The notes: generated by a model not told the origin, from the sequence alone. Positions 1-11,865 are shown, counted from the first letter of the stretch. The stretch is 64,000 nucleotides of DNA from Procambarus clarkii (GCF_040958095.1 NC_091188.1:2812681-2876680); one strand, 5' to 3'. Program-made: numbers and translations.

Positions 1-33
<33 letters not shown>
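1..33. repeat. (GT)n microsatellite at window edge
   Basis: Pure GT dinucleotides run from the first base to about 33. Short ORFs across it read as Cys/Val repeats and are not genes. Confidence 0.95.
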
Positions 34-35
<2 letters not shown>

Positions 36-1339
36 CTGGGGAGGAAGTCACTGGCAGCCTGCACCTCGTACTGCCAGCATTGTGGTACTGTCCGACCGTC
101 GGTGTTGGGGGGATATGTTCTCCTGGGCTCCGGTACGTTCAGACCTTCTTCATTCGTGTGCGCTGTATCTGTCTCTCTCGTGTGGTCTAAGTGCGTCACT
201 CCTGTGTACTGTGTCCTTCGTGTGCTTAGTGTGTGTCATTCGTGTGTGCTGTATCACTCGTGTGCTCTAAGTGTGTCACTCGTATTCACTGTCACTCGGG
301 TGTTGTGTGTCGTAGTTGATCGTATTCAGAGATTAAAAAAAATGGAGTTTAGAAAGGCAAAGTAGTGAAGTATTCGAAGAATGTGAGGAAGACGACCCTG
401 GTAGCCTGGTGATGTGTATGTCTGGTCGTCCAGTGGCTCGGTCTGGTGTTGGACTTGAGGCCTATTGACCTCTAGAGGGTTATTAGACCTTACACTTGCT
501 TACTGACCTACCAGCAAGATTTCTTGAGTCTTAAACATAGTCCACTCTCGGTGTAGATACACCGAGAGCGCAGGGTACACCTTTCAGTGTATCACCAAAT
601 GGTTTGGTTTAGTATTGGGCTTAAGCCCCTATCAATCGCTGAGGGCTATTAAGGCCACCAGAATAGTTTATTGACCAGTCATTAGGTATACTTTAGTACT
701 CAATATAAACCAAGACAAACGTAAACTCACAGTATACATACACCGGGAGGCGGGGAACACCTTGCCAAATTCCAGACATTTATATAGCTCGAGACTCCTT
801 GTCTTCCACGTGTACTTTACAAACACCAAAACTGTGTTAGTTTGAGAATTATGTTGCCCTCTGTATCTACATATTTCCTGCTTATATTGATGTTTAATCA
901 ACTTACAATTGTTAACAAGTTATTCGTAAATAAACATGAAATTCTCATAGCACTTTTAGCATATGGATAACGTGTAAATCTTGTTTTAAATGAAAATGTA
1001 CAAAAACTAAGCCATTTGGAGGACTCCCTCCTGCAACCTGTCAGCAAATTCTTTCTTGTCTGATCCATGTGCTCTGGACGAGTAACATTTTATTAATACG
1101 ATTCATCCGATGTATATAAATTCAACTCATGCACCTAAAATTATAGTACTTATAGCAACTATTTGGCCCAGCATATCAGTATGGGGTGTTGGACCCCCAG
1201 GGCTCACGTTTGGTATAATTGAATTAGTCCAAATAGCATTCTCTTACATAGGAAAAGGAATTAAGAAATCTACCCTAACCTAACTTAACCTGTCCAAGCA
1301 ATACTAGGACTTATACTCGTTGTCTTATGTCTAATATAG

Positions 1340-1342
<3 letters not shown>
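34..1342. other. non-coding stretch, mostly dispersed repeat
   Basis: I see no credible gene. Bases 240-310 carry loose CACTCGTGTG-type repeats after the microsatellite. Two diverged copies of a dispersed repeat lie at about 455-585 and 640-770, and the rest is AT-rich with stops in all frames. ACCTAACTTAACC near 1273 is a minor TTAGG-like tract. Confidence 0.6.
455..770 (+). repeat. two diverged copies of a ~120-bp dispersed repeat
   Basis: The order of blocks GAGGGTTATTA, GCTTACTGACC, CCAGCAAG, ATAGTCCA and a sequence ending GGGTACACC occurs at 455-585. It recurs in diverged form at 640-770 (AGGGCTATTAAGGCCACC, TTGACCAGTCATTAGGTATAC, GGGGAACACC). A third copy is at 48,059-48,185. The first copy holds a small hairpin (CTCGGTGTA / TACACCGAG). 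The family is not recognised. Confidence 0.6.

Positions 1343-1412
<70 letters not shown>
1343..1412. repeat. (AT)n microsatellite
   Basis: About 35 AT dinucleotides, uninterrupted. Confidence 0.95.
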
Positions 1413-1982
<570 letters not shown>

Positions 1983-2565
1983 TGCATAAATAACATATAT
2001 ATATTTTGTTATACCAAGCCTAGGAATCTTAAAGTTTGAGATTTGACTTTTTTCTCGGATTATAAAATTGTTAGTACAAGACGTGAACATTTTTGGGTCC
2101 GAGAGTACTCTTGGACCCTCGGTACCCTCGATCAAATATATCACACAAGAAAGAATTTGCTTACCATTGTTGCATGGAGTCCGAAGTGGCGTCCGAGGTA
2201 GGGTTCGAGATTGAGGACGAGGTGGAGTCCAGTGTGATGAAGGACTTTCGAGCGGTGGAGGGAGGTGGTGTCCGGGGCGGACGAGGAGGGCCCGTGGTGA
2301 GGCCAGGAGGGACGCTGGCACAGTAATGACCATGTTCCATGATAGTGTCGTGACGACCCCGCTTGTCAACACTTGCCAGAGGTTCCAGGTCGTGTTTACA
2401 CCAGAGAAGCGGTCTTTACGTCCTCTGTCACCCCTGGAATTACCACCCTAAACACCCCTGCAACAACTACCCTCAAACACCGCTGCAACAATGCCTCCGA
2501 CGTGTTTCATTAAACACGCCGGAGCACACCTCACGAAACCCGCTCCTGTGCCAGGTAAGTCCACT
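1983..2565. other. GC-rich stretch of unknown function
   Basis: From about 2160 to 2330 the sequence is GC-rich with GAGG/GGTGG purine runs. A minus-strand frame is open for about 206 codons, but it reads through the adjacent AT repeat and lacks a recognisable domain. I do not call a gene. Confidence 0.4.
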
Positions 2566-2632
2566 ACGGGCTCACCATAGCCCGTGCTACTTGGAACTTT
2601 TTGTTCCAAGTAGCTGAATCTAAAACAACAAC
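2566..2632 (+). mobile_element. short two-hairpin element with AAC tail, copy 1
   Basis: Begins ACGGGCTCACCATAGCCCGT (hairpin 1), then GGAACTTTTTGTTCC (hairpin 2), then a short AAC-rich tail. Two more copies lie at 29,688-29,758 and 42,708-42,775. The constant body, A-rich simple tail and dispersed positions fit a very short retroposon or a conserved SINE/LINE 3' end. Confidence 0.7.
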
Positions 2633-3101
2633 CTGACGGAACCTGTCTTGTGGTCTACTCCACCGAGATCATGTGCGACACTGTCCGGTCAGCCAAGTTC
2701 CAGCGATCGAGTGCCACTTACCACTCCAGGTGAGTGAGAGGCTGCTGTCACTCCAGGTGATCGAGAGTGCCACTTACCACTCCAGGTGATCGAGTGCCAC
2801 CACATCAGGGGGATCGAGTGCCGCTGCCACCTTCATGATATCACAAAATCGTTCAGAGTTAGAAACATTAGAAAGTTATCTTTCTATGTTATAATATTCG
2901 ATCTAACAATATTTCAATCAATAATGAATTTAACAAGAGGCCAATATCTTTCCTTTCCCTCCAATAATATATAAATATAATTAAATCATACATAATATTA
3001 ATAAAAAAATGCAAAACTTAATCCCTGTTGAAAAAACTTGAGGAACGCTCAACATAGTGAACTAACACCGGTGACCCGCCAACAGTCTAGTGAAACCCAT
3101 T
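2633..3101. other. non-coding, with short internal repeats
   Basis: At about 2700-2830 the phrases CGAGTGCCAC and CACTCCAGGTGA recur several times (a degenerate minisatellite). The remainder is AT-rich with no gene. Confidence 0.5.
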
Positions 3102-3230
3102 CACTTGGACTGGTCGGTATATATATAGAGCGATATTCTCGCTTCTTGCAGCGTAGGCGTTCGATCCCCGATAATCCATGAGGTTGGGCACCATCCCCCC
3201 CCCCCTCCTCCAACGTTCTCATCTGCCAGC
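3102..3230 (+). mobile_element. SINE-1 (tRNA-derived), diverged copy
   Basis: Shares the SINE-1 layout: CACTTGGACTG, a TAGAGCGA A-box-like stretch, the B-box-like GCGTTCGATCCCC, then GGTTGGGCACCAT and a C-run. It is more diverged than the copies at 4815, 6371, 23,178 and 39,485, and has an AT insertion near the A box. Confidence 0.6.
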
Positions 3231-3551
3231 TCCTTCTCCAAGTCCATTACAGAACCATTCCCGCCAAACACACACCGAAACTACGACGTTGGTGCAACGT
3301 TCCAACAAGTTTTAACACTTCCTAACCAGTTATAACAACCAATATAGCAAGTTGTAACAACGTTCTAATACGTCATAAACACGTTAAGCCAAGATGTAAC
3401 AACTTTATTACAAGTTGTAACAAGCGGAAAATAGAGATAGTTTCGGTTTGTGTTTCCAGGGTTGACTGCGACACTTGGGTTTTCATAAATTAGTTTATAG
3501 CTCAATGAGGGAAAATTCACTATATGCATCAACTGCATATTTCTGAGCAAA
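3231..3551. other. no gene seen
   Basis: CA/AC-rich then AT-rich sequence with several loosely repeated CAAGTTGTAAC phrases (3300-3425). No gene structure. Confidence 0.5.
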
Positions 3552-3552
3552 A

Positions 3553-3642
<90 letters not shown>

Positions 3643-3661
3643 GTGTGTGTGTGTGTGTGTA
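3552..3661. repeat. (GT)n microsatellite
   Basis: About 110 bp of nearly pure GT with a few GTAT interruptions. Confidence 0.95.
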
Positions 3662-3955
3662 TTTTCCAATTAATATTTGCTTATTTTATCTGTAATTTGC
3701 GAAAAACGTTATTTAACTTGTGTAATTGAAACAGTATAATTCATTCGTTATACAATTCAAAATATTATTCATGTCCATAGTGTTTCTTGAAGAGGCCAGT
3801 GATGCATACAAGTATTATTTTTACACACTCCTGGAGCAATATGCCGGAATTTCAATATGGAGCCCAAAAGACGTCAGCCGAGCCATTATACTTGGTGGCA
3901 TTATACCCACTCTAGTTATAGAGATCTCTGTGGTTAGGTCCCAATAGTGCGTGGC

Positions 3956-3976
3956 GCGCATGCGTGATGACGTCAT
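3956..3976 (+). promoter_or_regulatory. NRF-1-like plus CRE-like composite site, copy 1
   Basis: GCGCATGCGTGATGACGTCA combines a GCGCATGCG core, as bound by NRF-1-type factors, with a full CRE palindrome TGACGTCA. The same 21 bp recurs at 4167-4187. Its position about 1.1 kb upstream of the first recognised exon of gene A makes a promoter role possible, but exon 1 is not placed, so this is inference. Confidence 0.4.
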
Positions 3977-4166
3977 TCATTTACAAAAACAACGATATTA
4001 ATAATAAAACATTTGGGCTCGGTTCAAAAATCTCGGGGGAAAAAATAATTTGACAGGTAGAATTATGAGATAATTTTACAAATGACATGTTGTTTGACAT
4101 AAGAACATGTGCTCGAGTTGTTTATAAGGTGACGGGCGCGCTTTCTCCCCGCGCCTCGTGCGGGGT

Positions 4167-4187
4167 GCGCATGCGTGATGACGTCAT
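4167..4187 (+). promoter_or_regulatory. NRF-1-like plus CRE-like composite site, copy 2
   Basis: Exact 21-bp direct repeat of the site at 3956, in a locally GC-rich patch (4135-4200) inside AT-rich DNA. The sequences flanking the two copies differ, which argues against a simple recent tandem duplication. Confidence 0.4.
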
Positions 4188-4496
4188 ATGAGGGCAGCGA
4201 TAACGGCTGTAAACAAAATTGATTTTCGCGTCTGGTTATTATTTCTGGGACCAACAAACATTTGAAAGTATTAAAAATTGCTGGTAATTTTGCAAATTAT
4301 ATGTTATGATATGAAATATTCAAATATGGCTCTTCCCCCCCCCCTAATCCACATATCCCTTCATCCCCCCTTCCACATCCCCCCCTTCTCCCCTCTCCTA
4401 TTACTCTTCCTTCCCTCTCATCTCCCCCATTTTCTATTTTCTCCCTCCTCCCCTTCTCTCCAACCTGGAATAGATATTTCCATTTATTTCTAGTTC

Positions 4497-4762
4497 TGCA
4501 GTCCCTGTGGCGCAGTGGTAACACACTCACCCTATTTGGCCTGGGTTCGTGTCCTGGCCGGGGAGGATTGACTAGGCGCCAATCCTTAACTGTACGCCTC
4601 TGTTCACCCAGCAGTGAATGGATATCTGGTTGATAAACGATTTGGCGGGTCGTATTCCAGGGAGAAATTAAGATTAAGGACCTGCCTGAATCGCTATGCG
4701 TGCTGGTGGCTGTGCAAGCATTTAAGAACTGTTGTTTATATAAATAAAAATAAAATTATTTA
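4497..4762 (+). mobile_element. SINE-2, tRNA-derived
   Basis: The head is tRNA-like: an A-box-like TGGCGCAGTGGTAAC and the B-box-like GGGTTCGTGTCC about 30 bp later, followed by an unrelated body and an A-rich tail (ATAAATAAAAATAAA). No acceptor-stem pairing or intact tRNA fold follows, so it is a SINE and not a tRNA gene. Only one copy is in the window. Confidence 0.7.
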
Positions 4763-4814
4763 GACTTGGTACCCGGCTGCACTCAGGTCATTCATTCCCC
4801 CCCCCCTCCCCCTT

Positions 4815-5003
4815 CCATTGGGCTGGACGGTAGAGCGACGGTCACCCTTCATGCAGATTGGGGTTTCAGTCCCCTAGCGTCCAAGTGATTGGGCACCATT
4901 CCTTCACCCCCCCCCCCCGTCCCATCCCAAATCCTTATCCTGACCCCTTTCCAGTGATATATAGTCGTAATGGGTTAGCGCTTTCCCCCTGACAGTTCAC
5001 TTC

Positions 5004-5007
<4 letters not shown>
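4815..5007 (+). mobile_element. SINE-1, tRNA-derived
   Basis: GGGCTGGACGGTAGAGCGAC (A-box region) is followed by a diverged B box, then GATTGGGCACCATTCC, a C-run, CCCATCCCAAATCCTTATCC and ATATAGTCGTAATGG. These blocks are shared in order with the other SINE-1 copies. It ends in the TC tract that precedes the acceptor of gene A exon 2. Confidence 0.8.
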
Positions 5008-5011
<4 letters not shown>

Positions 5012-5039
<28 letters not shown>

Positions 5040-5055
5040 CTCTCTCTCTCTCTCT
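5012..5055. repeat. (TC)n tract
   Basis: TC dinucleotides directly between SINE-1 and gene A exon 2. The tract may add to the polypyrimidine region of the intron. Confidence 0.9.
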
Positions 5056-5107
5056 ACCCGCTTATAGCGTGTAATAATCGTGTCACTCTTTTTCCCCTCA
5101 TTAACAG

Positions 5108-5411
5108 TACACAGCAGCGCTACTGCTGGTCCTAGCAGCAACAGCGAGAACCTCGACCAAAGGACAGCAGCAGGAGCAAGGTGACATCACCTTCGACCTC
5201 CTCCAGGAACCGGCAAAACCCGACCCTGCAGAGGATGCCGTCGTTCGCGACCTTCTCCGGACAGAAGACGACCCCGTCAAGGCCAGCAGCCCTGCAGGGG
5301 ACGACTCAACAAATTCCCATCCCGAGGAAGATGACGTTGTCTTGGACCTCAGTAGTCCTGAAGCGGCTGGTCCCGAACTGCCCGCGGACAGTCAAGAGGT
5401 CTCTGCTGCAG
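5108..5411 (+). CDS. gene A exon 2: signal-peptide core and acidic domain
   Basis: The acceptor is a pyrimidine run ending ATTAACAG. The exon opens in phase 0 with TAALLLVLAATARTS, a hydrophobic signal-peptide core, then TKGQQ, then an Asp/Glu/Pro-rich segment with FDLLQEP, DLLRTEDDP and VVLDLSSPE. It ends LPADSQEVSAA followed by G|GTGGGT, phase 1. Exon 2 of gene B has the same plan (TASVLLMAAML, STRGQQ, repeated LLQDP, LPAESQQVS) and the same phases, so the two are paralogous. The initiator Met must lie in an upstream mini-exon that I could not place. The frame stays open to 5815 through the GA tract, so a read-through form is possible. A second donor of the same phase (GCAG|GTGGGT) lies about 30 bp downstream. 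Confidence 0.75.
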
Positions 5412-5454
5412 GTGGGTCCCCCGACCGCGACACCTTTGCAGCAGGTGGGTCGCT

Positions 5455-6370
<916 letters not shown>

Positions 6371-6553
6371 GGAGGAGGGAGGGAGTTTTCAGGGGAAAGC
6401 GCCAAACCATTACGAGTATATAGCACTGGGAAGGAAGTCAGGATAAGGATTTGGGATGGGACGGGGGGAAGGAATGGCGCCCAACCACTTGGACGGTCGG
6501 GGATTGAACGCCGACTTGCATGAAGCGAGACCGTCGCTCTACCGTCCTACCAT
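6371..6553 (-). mobile_element. SINE-1, minus orientation
   Basis: Reverse complement of the SINE-1 blocks in order: ACGAGTATATAGCACTGGG, AAGGATTTGGGATGGGACG, CCCAACCACTTGGACGGTC, GGGGATTGAACGCCGAC (B box reversed) and GAGACCGTCGCTCTACCGTC (A box reversed). Confidence 0.85.
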
Positions 6554-6914
6554 CCGGAAGAGAAAACATTCACATAAATTGCAACTACCTTAAAAGACCA
6601 GCACCATCATTGACCACCAAGTGCTCACGTCAAGTCTAACTCTATCAATATCTACCTTCGAAGTCTGAACTTTTGAAATTATAAAACTGAACACCACGAA
6701 CGTCAGACTCTTTATATTATGCAGCTCTAGCACGAAGCCGCGCCCCCTCCCCCTCCTATCCCCAAAATACCAAGCAGGTAGGCGAGTTTTAGGAATTAAC
6801 ATACAAGAGAAGATTAATGAAACTGAAGTTCCCATCATCGAAGTAAGGCACCAGCAGGAGGGACATGATCACAACTTACAAAATACTCGGTGGAATCGAC
6901 AAGGCAAAATAAAA
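6554..6914. other. intron sequence, no gene seen
   Basis: Unremarkable intron 2 sequence of gene A. No supported exon. Confidence 0.4.
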
Positions 6915-7105
6915 GTATACTTGGCGCCTCCCAAGACCAATAAAGGAGGATGTCTTGGCGCCCCCCAGGACCAATAAAGGGGAATGTCTTGGCGCCCCCC
7001 AGGACCAATGAAAGCGGGACCTCGGCTCCCCTAGGACCAGTAAAAGGGGGAGATCAAGGCGCCCCCAGAACCGGTAAAAGGGGTGATGTTCCGGCGCCTC
7101 CAGGA
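6915..7105. repeat. ~35-bp minisatellite, six diverged units
   Basis: Units share TTGGCGCCCCCCAGGACCAAT followed by AAAGGGG and a variable end. Six imperfect copies drift in sequence, so this is an older array than the 35-bp array at 8600. Confidence 0.85.
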
Positions 7106-7832
7106 CCAATGACAGGGATTTGTTATTTACCCATAATTATATTATAATAACCCTGTCTCGTAATATTTTGTTGGAAAACAATCTGTTACGGCCAATATAC
7201 ATAAAATATAATATAAATATGATAAACAATATACTCTGGCACCTTCACCAATATATTAACACCTTCACCACTATATATATTTTATATTAAAGTATTACTA
7301 CACACATTTATAATAGTGTCTCTTTCACGCAGGACACAATACATTAGCTGTGTTCATCAATCTCGGTGAATCCACTTTCCAGGTACACGTCGTCCACACT
7401 TAATGGCAAACACCGGCGAGTTCACCTGCATTATGGGCCAGTCCACACACACCGTATCTTCACGATGTGCCAATACCCCGCCTCCGCTCTCCACTGGCAG
7501 AGGGTTTCAGCAACACACTGACAGGGTCTCAAGTAGTCACATACAGGGATAGCTAGCACCCTGGCATCTCTAGTCGCTCACTAGCAACACTTCTCAACAG
7601 ACGCACCACTGTCGTCTGGTAACTCTTACTGGCCAATCCCGGGTACGTCGATCCATACAATACTGCATACATCAGCAGCTAACACACTGCTCTAATTGAC
7701 GGCGGCCACTTAGTCTTCTCACAGGACTAAATCGAGAGTTCTTGGACTGCCCAAGGTGAACTGCCCTCCTCGGCGCAAATGCCTGCTTATGTCACCTGTG
7801 TGAACATAAAACGTCATTAATTAGATGGACAG
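7106..7832. other. intron sequence, no gene seen
   Basis: AT-rich at first, then (7320-7790) a more GC-balanced stretch that could be an unrecognised transposon fragment. No ORF with splice support. Confidence 0.4.
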
Positions 7833-7939
7833 TACACTGGGTGTACTATCCAATCGACTTGAGAATGGTCCAGGACGGACCGAAACGTCGTCGTCCCTTC
7901 ACCTTCTAGTGTGTGGTCCGGTCAAAAATACACTGGGTG
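7833..7939 (+). mobile_element. palindromic retroposon, half-length copy with 11-bp target duplication
   Basis: One arm of the family (ATCGACTTGAGAATGGTCCA, GGACGGACCGAAACG, TCGTCGTCCCTTCACCTTC, TAGTGTGTGGTCCGGTCAA) lies between exact direct repeats TACACTGGGTG at 7833-7843 and 7929-7939. The copy starts at what is the centre of the palindrome in full copies, so it is 5'-truncated there. It ends in a short A-run. Confidence 0.8.
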
Positions 7940-8135
7940 CCCTTGATAACACCCTTCCACCGGCGAATTGAAATTGTAACTTGTAGTCACAACCTAGATG
8001 ACGTTGATCTCGATACACCACCCACCAGAGGTCGTCCTCGTCGACTTCACATTGTGACTGAAGCAGGAAACCGGAACGGTTCACTGATACATGCCACCAA
8101 CACCAACACATGGCGTTGTCTGCGTAGCATTCAAT

Positions 8136-8305
8136 ACCGGGGAGTTGGAGTGCACACCACTCCAACTCCCCGGTATTGGAGTTGGAGTGCAGACCACTCC
8201 AACTCCCCGGTATTGGAGTTGGAGTGCAGACCACTCCAACTCCCCGGTATTGGAGTTGGAGTGCAGACCACTCCAACTCCCCGGTATTGGAGTTGGAGAT
8301 GGCTC
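8136..8305. repeat. 37-bp minisatellite with an internal hairpin
   Basis: About 4.5 units, each containing GGAGTTGGAGTG and its complement CACTCCAACTCC separated by five bases, joined by CCGGTATT. Because 37 is not a multiple of three, all frames on both strands stay open, which produces several spurious ORFs. Confidence 0.9.
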
Positions 8306-8599
8306 TGAAATCGCCACTCTACACTCCGACGATGGTGTCGATACCGTAACACAGTCCATCGGAAACGAAAGGAAAGAGGAACATACCTTAAGCTGGAGGA
8401 GTTGTGTCCCGCGATGAGCTAAAAAGGCCTTACCTGTAATGACAGAAAGTAATTATTAATGCCTATTGAAGTTCTTATATGCACAATATAATCATATACG
8501 ACATATGTAATATATGAATGGTCACATGCATCCCCATGTTGGTATGCAAGAGGCGGAGACGCGGGTGACTTTGAGGCTCGAGGTTGATGCTTACCTTCT

Positions 8600-8947
8600 C
8601 CTGAAGGAGGGTTGCGCTGCCCGTAGTGGGGTCAGACAAGGGGGGTCAGCGCTGCCCGTAGTGGGGTCAGACAAGGGGGGTCAGCGCTGCCCCTAGTGGG
8701 GTCAGACAAGGGGGGTCAGCGCTGCCCGTAGTGGGGTCAGACAAGGGGGGTCAGCGCTGCCCGTAGTGGGGTCAGACAAGGGGGGTCAGCGCTGCCCGTA
8801 GTGGGGTCAGACAAGGGGTCAGCGCTGCCCCTAGTGGGGTCAGACAAGGGGGGTCAGCGCTGCCCGTAGTGGGGTCAGACAAGGGGTCAGCGCTGCCCCT
8901 AGTGGGGTCAGACAAGGGGGGTCAGCGCTGCCCGTAGTGGGGTCAGC
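8600..8947. repeat. 35/32-bp minisatellite, about ten units
   Basis: Units read GCGCTGCCCGTAGTGGGG then TCAGACAAGGGGGGTCA. Some units lack three Gs (32 bp), and a few have CCCCTAG in place of CCCGTAG. The alternation of variants implies higher-order duplication. Confidence 0.9.
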
Positions 8948-10030
8948 GTCAACACTACTCCCCACGTGCTCACTAACACAAATAAAAGCGGTGTTTCCAA
9001 CATTCACGAATCACTCACAAAGATTTAAATATCCAGTACGAGAGGAGAAACACAGCAAGAACCGCAAGTACCCAACAAGTACGTAATTTTGCCACAGCCA
9101 TAAAAAGGGAATTTCCACCATTTATTTCCAGTAAATCACTAAACGTTCTAAGAATTACCATTCAGTCACGTTAACATTTAGTAGCGGCGTGTCCTGCCTT
9201 AGTGTCTTGCGTATTCTTCACAATGCACTTTCAGGATTTTGTTAGACACGAAACTAACAATAAAAATACTCGCAACCGTAGACCACAACACTGCAGTTTG
9301 CTAGTCCACACACTAATGTTAACTAACTCGCAGTTTTTTTTTTTAAATCCCACAACATCCAGTCTCGGTGTGACCGAACGCTTGGGAAGATTTTCAAATA
9401 CACTTTAGAGACATCTGTCAGAGTCACAGTGTCACAGCCCTCACAACACAGCCACCACAACACAACCATCACAACACAACCACTACAACACAGCCCTCAC
9501 TCGCCCGCCAAACTAGAGGATCCAGACAATCTTCCTCTCGAGTTTCCAAGGAAACTGCTAATAAACCCATTTAAAGCCAGGTGGTGCTTCATCACAGCCC
9601 AGGGTCAAAACACCGACCACGTGCTTATCTTAGTGCTTGTGGTCGAATCACATTGTAGTAGGTATTTCGCTTTTTTTAATTTAAATGCGAATAAATCAGC
9701 TGGTCGTTGTAAACACTGACTGGGCTCACGTTGACCAGCCGCCGACTGCCAGTTGTTGGCGTACGAGAATTCCTAGACGATGGTTCTTGCCCCCTCCTGT
9801 CAGGGTGGGTGTAAGAAGCCCTCTGTACTTTGGTACATTTGTACCTACGTAGGTACAAATGTACCAAAACGGTACAATTTGAAACTACTGTATTATAAGG
9901 CACAGTTTAAACAATTTAGTAGAGCAACACGTAAGGATGACAGCCCGTTCTCGAAGTTGACATTTCAGTATTTACACCATGATAACATAAGACTTAGTAT
10001 TTTAACTTTACCACCTTCCTAACACTGAAG
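8948..10030. other. intron sequence, no gene seen
   Basis: AT-moderate sequence of gene A intron 2. It includes a CACAACACA-type degenerate repeat at 9430-9500 and the perfect palindrome at 9829-9868. No supported exon. Confidence 0.45.
9829..9868. repeat. 40-bp perfect palindrome without spacer
   Basis: TTTGGTACATTTGTACCTAC is followed directly by its exact reverse complement. GTAC recurs within each arm. It can form a 20-bp cruciform. No TIR family or target duplication is recognisable around it. Confidence 0.95.
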
Positions 10031-10035
10031 TCAGC

Positions 10036-10330
10036 CTTTGATATTGCAAAACCGACATGTTATCTTGAGTAATCTTGTGAGAATGAATATTGGTGGTCGG
10101 CTTCGTTGTTGGATCAGAGGTTACTTATCCAACAGGAAGTCATCTGCATTATTCCAGGGATATAGGAGTGTAACAAGAGACTTCGAACTAGGCACCTACA
10201 TGGAGATATCCTCAGCCATCAGTCCTCAGTTATAGTCCTCAGCCCTACCTTATTTAATATCTTAATAAACGCGCCGTGAAATTCTATGCTAAGCAAACCC
10301 AATGGGGGAGCATCATTAACTATGCTGATG
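10036..10330 (+). pseudogene. LINE reverse transcriptase fragment
   Basis: The frame reads NIGGRLRCWIRGYLSNRKSS, LFQGYRSVTRDFELGT, then after a frame break PYLI, LINA and NYADEIMVH. This matches the palm region of non-LTR reverse transcriptases (RGYLSNR, a position where PQGGVLSP is usual, and YADD, here YADE). It is frameshifted and truncated, so non-functional. It lies in gene A intron 2. Confidence 0.7.
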
Positions 10331-10718
10331 AGATAATGGTACATAAGAAGATACTAAGTATCTGCCTTACAAGTAGGTCATCGCAGCACCCAATCCCCTC
10401 ATTGCTTGAAGGTACACAGGGCGGCTGCCAGCCACGGTACACCCACGGAGAGAACTCGCATGTATTTATTATAACTATATTTTGAGTGATTCCGTAAATT
10501 CATGCAAATGATGTCTTAAAAACAATAGTTTACTCAAACATTTGGCTTCGTGGTATACACGTAAACTTATTTAACTAAACTAGCGCATTACATTAGGTTA
10601 TTACCTTCTCATTTTATTGAATACGAAGTTAATTTATTTAAGTCCTAACTATGCCTTCCTTAATCTCTAAACCTTGTTGAACCTCTGCTCACGTGTTCGT
10701 CCTGCTTACCATTTGAAG
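10331..10718. other. end of gene A intron 2
   Basis: AT-rich intron ending at the acceptor ATTTGAAG before exon 3. Nothing else is recognised. Confidence 0.5.
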
Positions 10719-10849
10719 GCCACGGAGAAGACAAGTCCAACAAGGCAGGTGATAAGGACCAGCTCGGCTACAAGGACCAGCTCGGCTACAAGGACCAGCT
10801 CGGCTACAAGGACCGCCACTACAACAATCACGACCAGGACAATGCCAAG
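10719..10849 (+). CDS. gene A exon 3: charged GYKDQL repeats
   Basis: Acceptor TTTGAAG, donor AAG|GTAACA. It enters in phase 1 (matching exon 2) and leaves in phase 0; 131 bp supplies 43 full codons. The product begins GHGEDKSNKAGDKD, then three copies of a seven-residue unit (DQLGYK), then DRHYNNHDQDNAK. The same slot in gene B is a Gly/Tyr/His exon starting GYEGVKSHGGYHG with identical phases. The acceptor has a weak pyrimidine tract, which is the main uncertainty. Confidence 0.75.
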
Positions 10850-11433
10850 GTAACAATCTAACTTACATTCTGCCATCCAATATCTGGTCCAATTCATCTT
10901 CTCTTCCAACAGTTAGTGACATCTACAGCCCATTAGCCTCATATACACAACACAGTACTTAAGTTTTTACTATCAAACGTCAATAAGTTTCTGACGTTGT
11001 CATCAAACTGTCGTTGTCATCAAACTGTCGTTGTCCTCAAACCGTCGTTGTCATCAAACTGTCAGACCTGCGCCCTCAATCCGGAGACATCGTGAGAACA
11101 CTAACCTCAGTCACTGTCATATCTTCTTGGCTGACACGGTAGTGTATCTGTCAAAGTCACTTCTTGAAGGAAAAACTAAATTGAATTCACCACTTTCAGT
11201 CTTACGTCTCGGTTCTCTACATGCTTGATTATTTTATTTAACTGGCGTAATATGTGAGTTATATGTAAGTATTTTTTTTAAATTCTTAAAAAAATTATCT
11301 AAACTTTTAGACTGAATGTTGAAGAAGGCTCACAAATTTATTCTTGCTAGTCTCGTCAAATATTAACACTTGCATCGCATTCAGATTTTCAGATTTTTCC
11401 CCTTTGACTGATGTGACTTTGTATAACTAACAG
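10850..11433. other. gene A intron 3
   Basis: Begins GTAACA and ends AACTAACAG. It holds three 18-bp repeats of the type GTTGTCATCAAACTGTC (10,995-11,062). No exon in between. Confidence 0.6.
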
Positions 11434-11754
11434 GGCCCTCATGATAGCCAGGACAAGAGGGGCAAGGGTCTCCACGATAGCCAGGACCAGAGGGCCAAGG
11501 GTCCCCACGATAGCCAGGATCAGAGGGCCAAGGGTCCCCACGATAGCCAGGACCAGAGGGCCAAGGGTCCCCACGATAGCCAGGACCAGAGGGCCAAGGG
11601 TCCCCACGATAGCCAGGATCAGAGGGCCAAGGGTCCCCACGATAGCCAGAACCAGAGGGGCAAGGGCCACAACGACAAACCCAAGTATCGCGTGAACGTT
11701 CACAAGGAAGGGAGTCACCACTACGGCCATCGCAATAAATCTTACAAAGATAAG
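11434..11754 (+). CDS. gene A exon 4: 11-residue GPHDSQDQRAK repeats
   Basis: Acceptor AACTAACAG, donor AAG|GTAAGA, phase 0 at both ends, exactly 107 codons. Seven tandem 33-bp units encode GPHDSQDQRAK with small changes (DKRGK, NQRGK). A non-repeat tail then ends HRNKSYKDK. Exon 4 of gene B ends HHNKGHKDK at the same splice position, which is direct support for paralogy. The exon is hydrophilic and probably disordered. The minus-strand hydrophobic ORF over it is a shadow. Confidence 0.85.
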
Positions 11755-11865
11755 GTAAGAATTACCGTAAATTATTGAATAAACTAATGTGATATAGTTT
11801 AATGTAGTGGGTTGTAGTCATGCCGAGGAGCGACTATCATTTACTTTCTCACTTGTGTGGTTCAG

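Noticed and set aside
4497-4575. tRNA-like sequences at 4497, 4815, 19,665, 41,833 and elsewhere as true tRNA genes
   Set aside because: Only A- and B-box-like elements are kept; the bodies continue into shared non-tRNA sequence and recur as families, so they are SINEs.
8081-8417. Overlapping ORFs of 73-131 codons on both strands
   Set aside because: They are products of the 37-bp palindromic minisatellite, whose period is not a multiple of three.
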